From Myxococcus terminator_A (GTDB lineage Bacteria; Myxococcota; Myxococcia; Myxococcales; Myxococcaceae): a DNA stretch of 64,000 nt. The notes under the pieces were generated by a model. It had not been told where the DNA came from. It saw only the letters and a list, made by a program, of their open reading frames with translations, and ran no database searches. The position numbers were made by a program, and so were the translations under genes. Shown here piece by piece: positions 63,953-64,000 of this stretch. The stretch spans positions 14,116 through 78,115 of the forward strand of contig JBLZWL010000130.1 of assembly GCA_049194865.1 (NCBI GenBank). The letters run 5' to 3'. Within the stretch, counting starts at the first letter, position 1. Each line of letters starts with the position of its first letter.

Positions 63953-64000
63953 TCGAAGACCCCTCGGCGGGCGTTCGCCAGGAAGAGCTGGATGCGCTTG
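63949..64000 (-). CDS. C-terminal end of a gene, probably an ECF-type sigma factor (5' part outside window)
   Basis: The last 16 codons read KRIQLFLANARRGVFE and stop at TGA 63951-63949, overlapping the ATG of the anti-sigma-like gene (ATGA). A basic helical C-terminus directly before a zf-HC2 gene is what an ECF sigma factor would show. With so little sequence, the family is inferred from context only. Confidence 0.4.
   Translation of the reverse strand, partial: KRIQLFLANARRGVFE

Noticed and set aside
1..64000. CRISPR arrays, tRNA or rRNA genes, insertion sequences
   Set aside because: None found by eye; repeated stretches are only homologous PKS domains.

Overview
The window is very GC-rich, densely coding DNA with strong third-position GC, many ATGA/TGATG gene overlaps, small lipoproteins, a caspase-family peptidase operon and one huge NRPS/PKS locus. 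This points to a myxobacterium of the Myxococcus/Corallococcus/Stigmatella type. No rRNA, tRNA, CRISPR array or insertion sequence was seen.

Layout. 1-2430: the 3' end of a ricin-type lectin gene, a small lipoprotein and an unknown secreted protein. 2707-3938: a convergent pair, an ABM-fold mono-oxygenase-like gene and a LysR regulator. 4155-54313: a ~50 kb biosynthetic cluster. 54411-57362: an RCC1-repeat remnant, another small lipoprotein, a PadR/DUF1048 pair behind a large palindromic operator, and an EstB-like serine hydrolase. 57512-64000: an unknown gene, a DUF4082/FN3/beta-helix lipoprotein, and a minus-strand operon running from the end of a putative sigma factor through an anti-sigma-like protein and a caspase-like peptidase to a beta-helix lipoprotein.

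The cluster reads as a DKxanthene-type pathway (pyrrole, methyloxazol(in)e, polyene, asparagine). At the left edge, on the minus strand, are a free-standing prolyl adenylating enzyme (specificity residues DLLYLALVCK) and an acyl-CoA-dehydrogenase-like enzyme. Their dedicated carrier protein lies about 48 kb away at the right edge, also on the minus strand. Together these should convert L-proline to pyrrole-2-carboxyl-S-PCP. Between them, on the plus strand, run a KS-ACP protein with a degenerate KS, KS-AT(dead)-KR-ACP, Cy-A(Thr-like)-PCP-KS-AT-DH-KR-ACP, KS-AT-DH-KR-ACP, KS-AT-DH-KR-ACP and C-A(Asn-like)-PCP-TE. A patatin, an ArsA-like ATPase, a small protein, a MT-KR-ACP protein, a RiPP-type radical SAM protein, KS-AT-DH-KR-ACP and KS-AT(dead) follow. 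There is no enoylreductase, which fits a polyene. The last NRPS supplies asparagine and the releasing thioesterase.

The unusual parts are a split module (KS-AT at one end, MT-KR-ACP elsewhere), two dead ATs and one missing AT that must be served in trans, and a KS that has lost the NIGH histidine. Two KRs share the same Tyr-to-His and Asn-to-Thr changes. A radical SAM enzyme of the RiPP-maturation class and a patatin/ArsA/unknown-protein block also sit inside the operon. Product assignment rests on domain logic and hand-read specificity codes, not on a database search.
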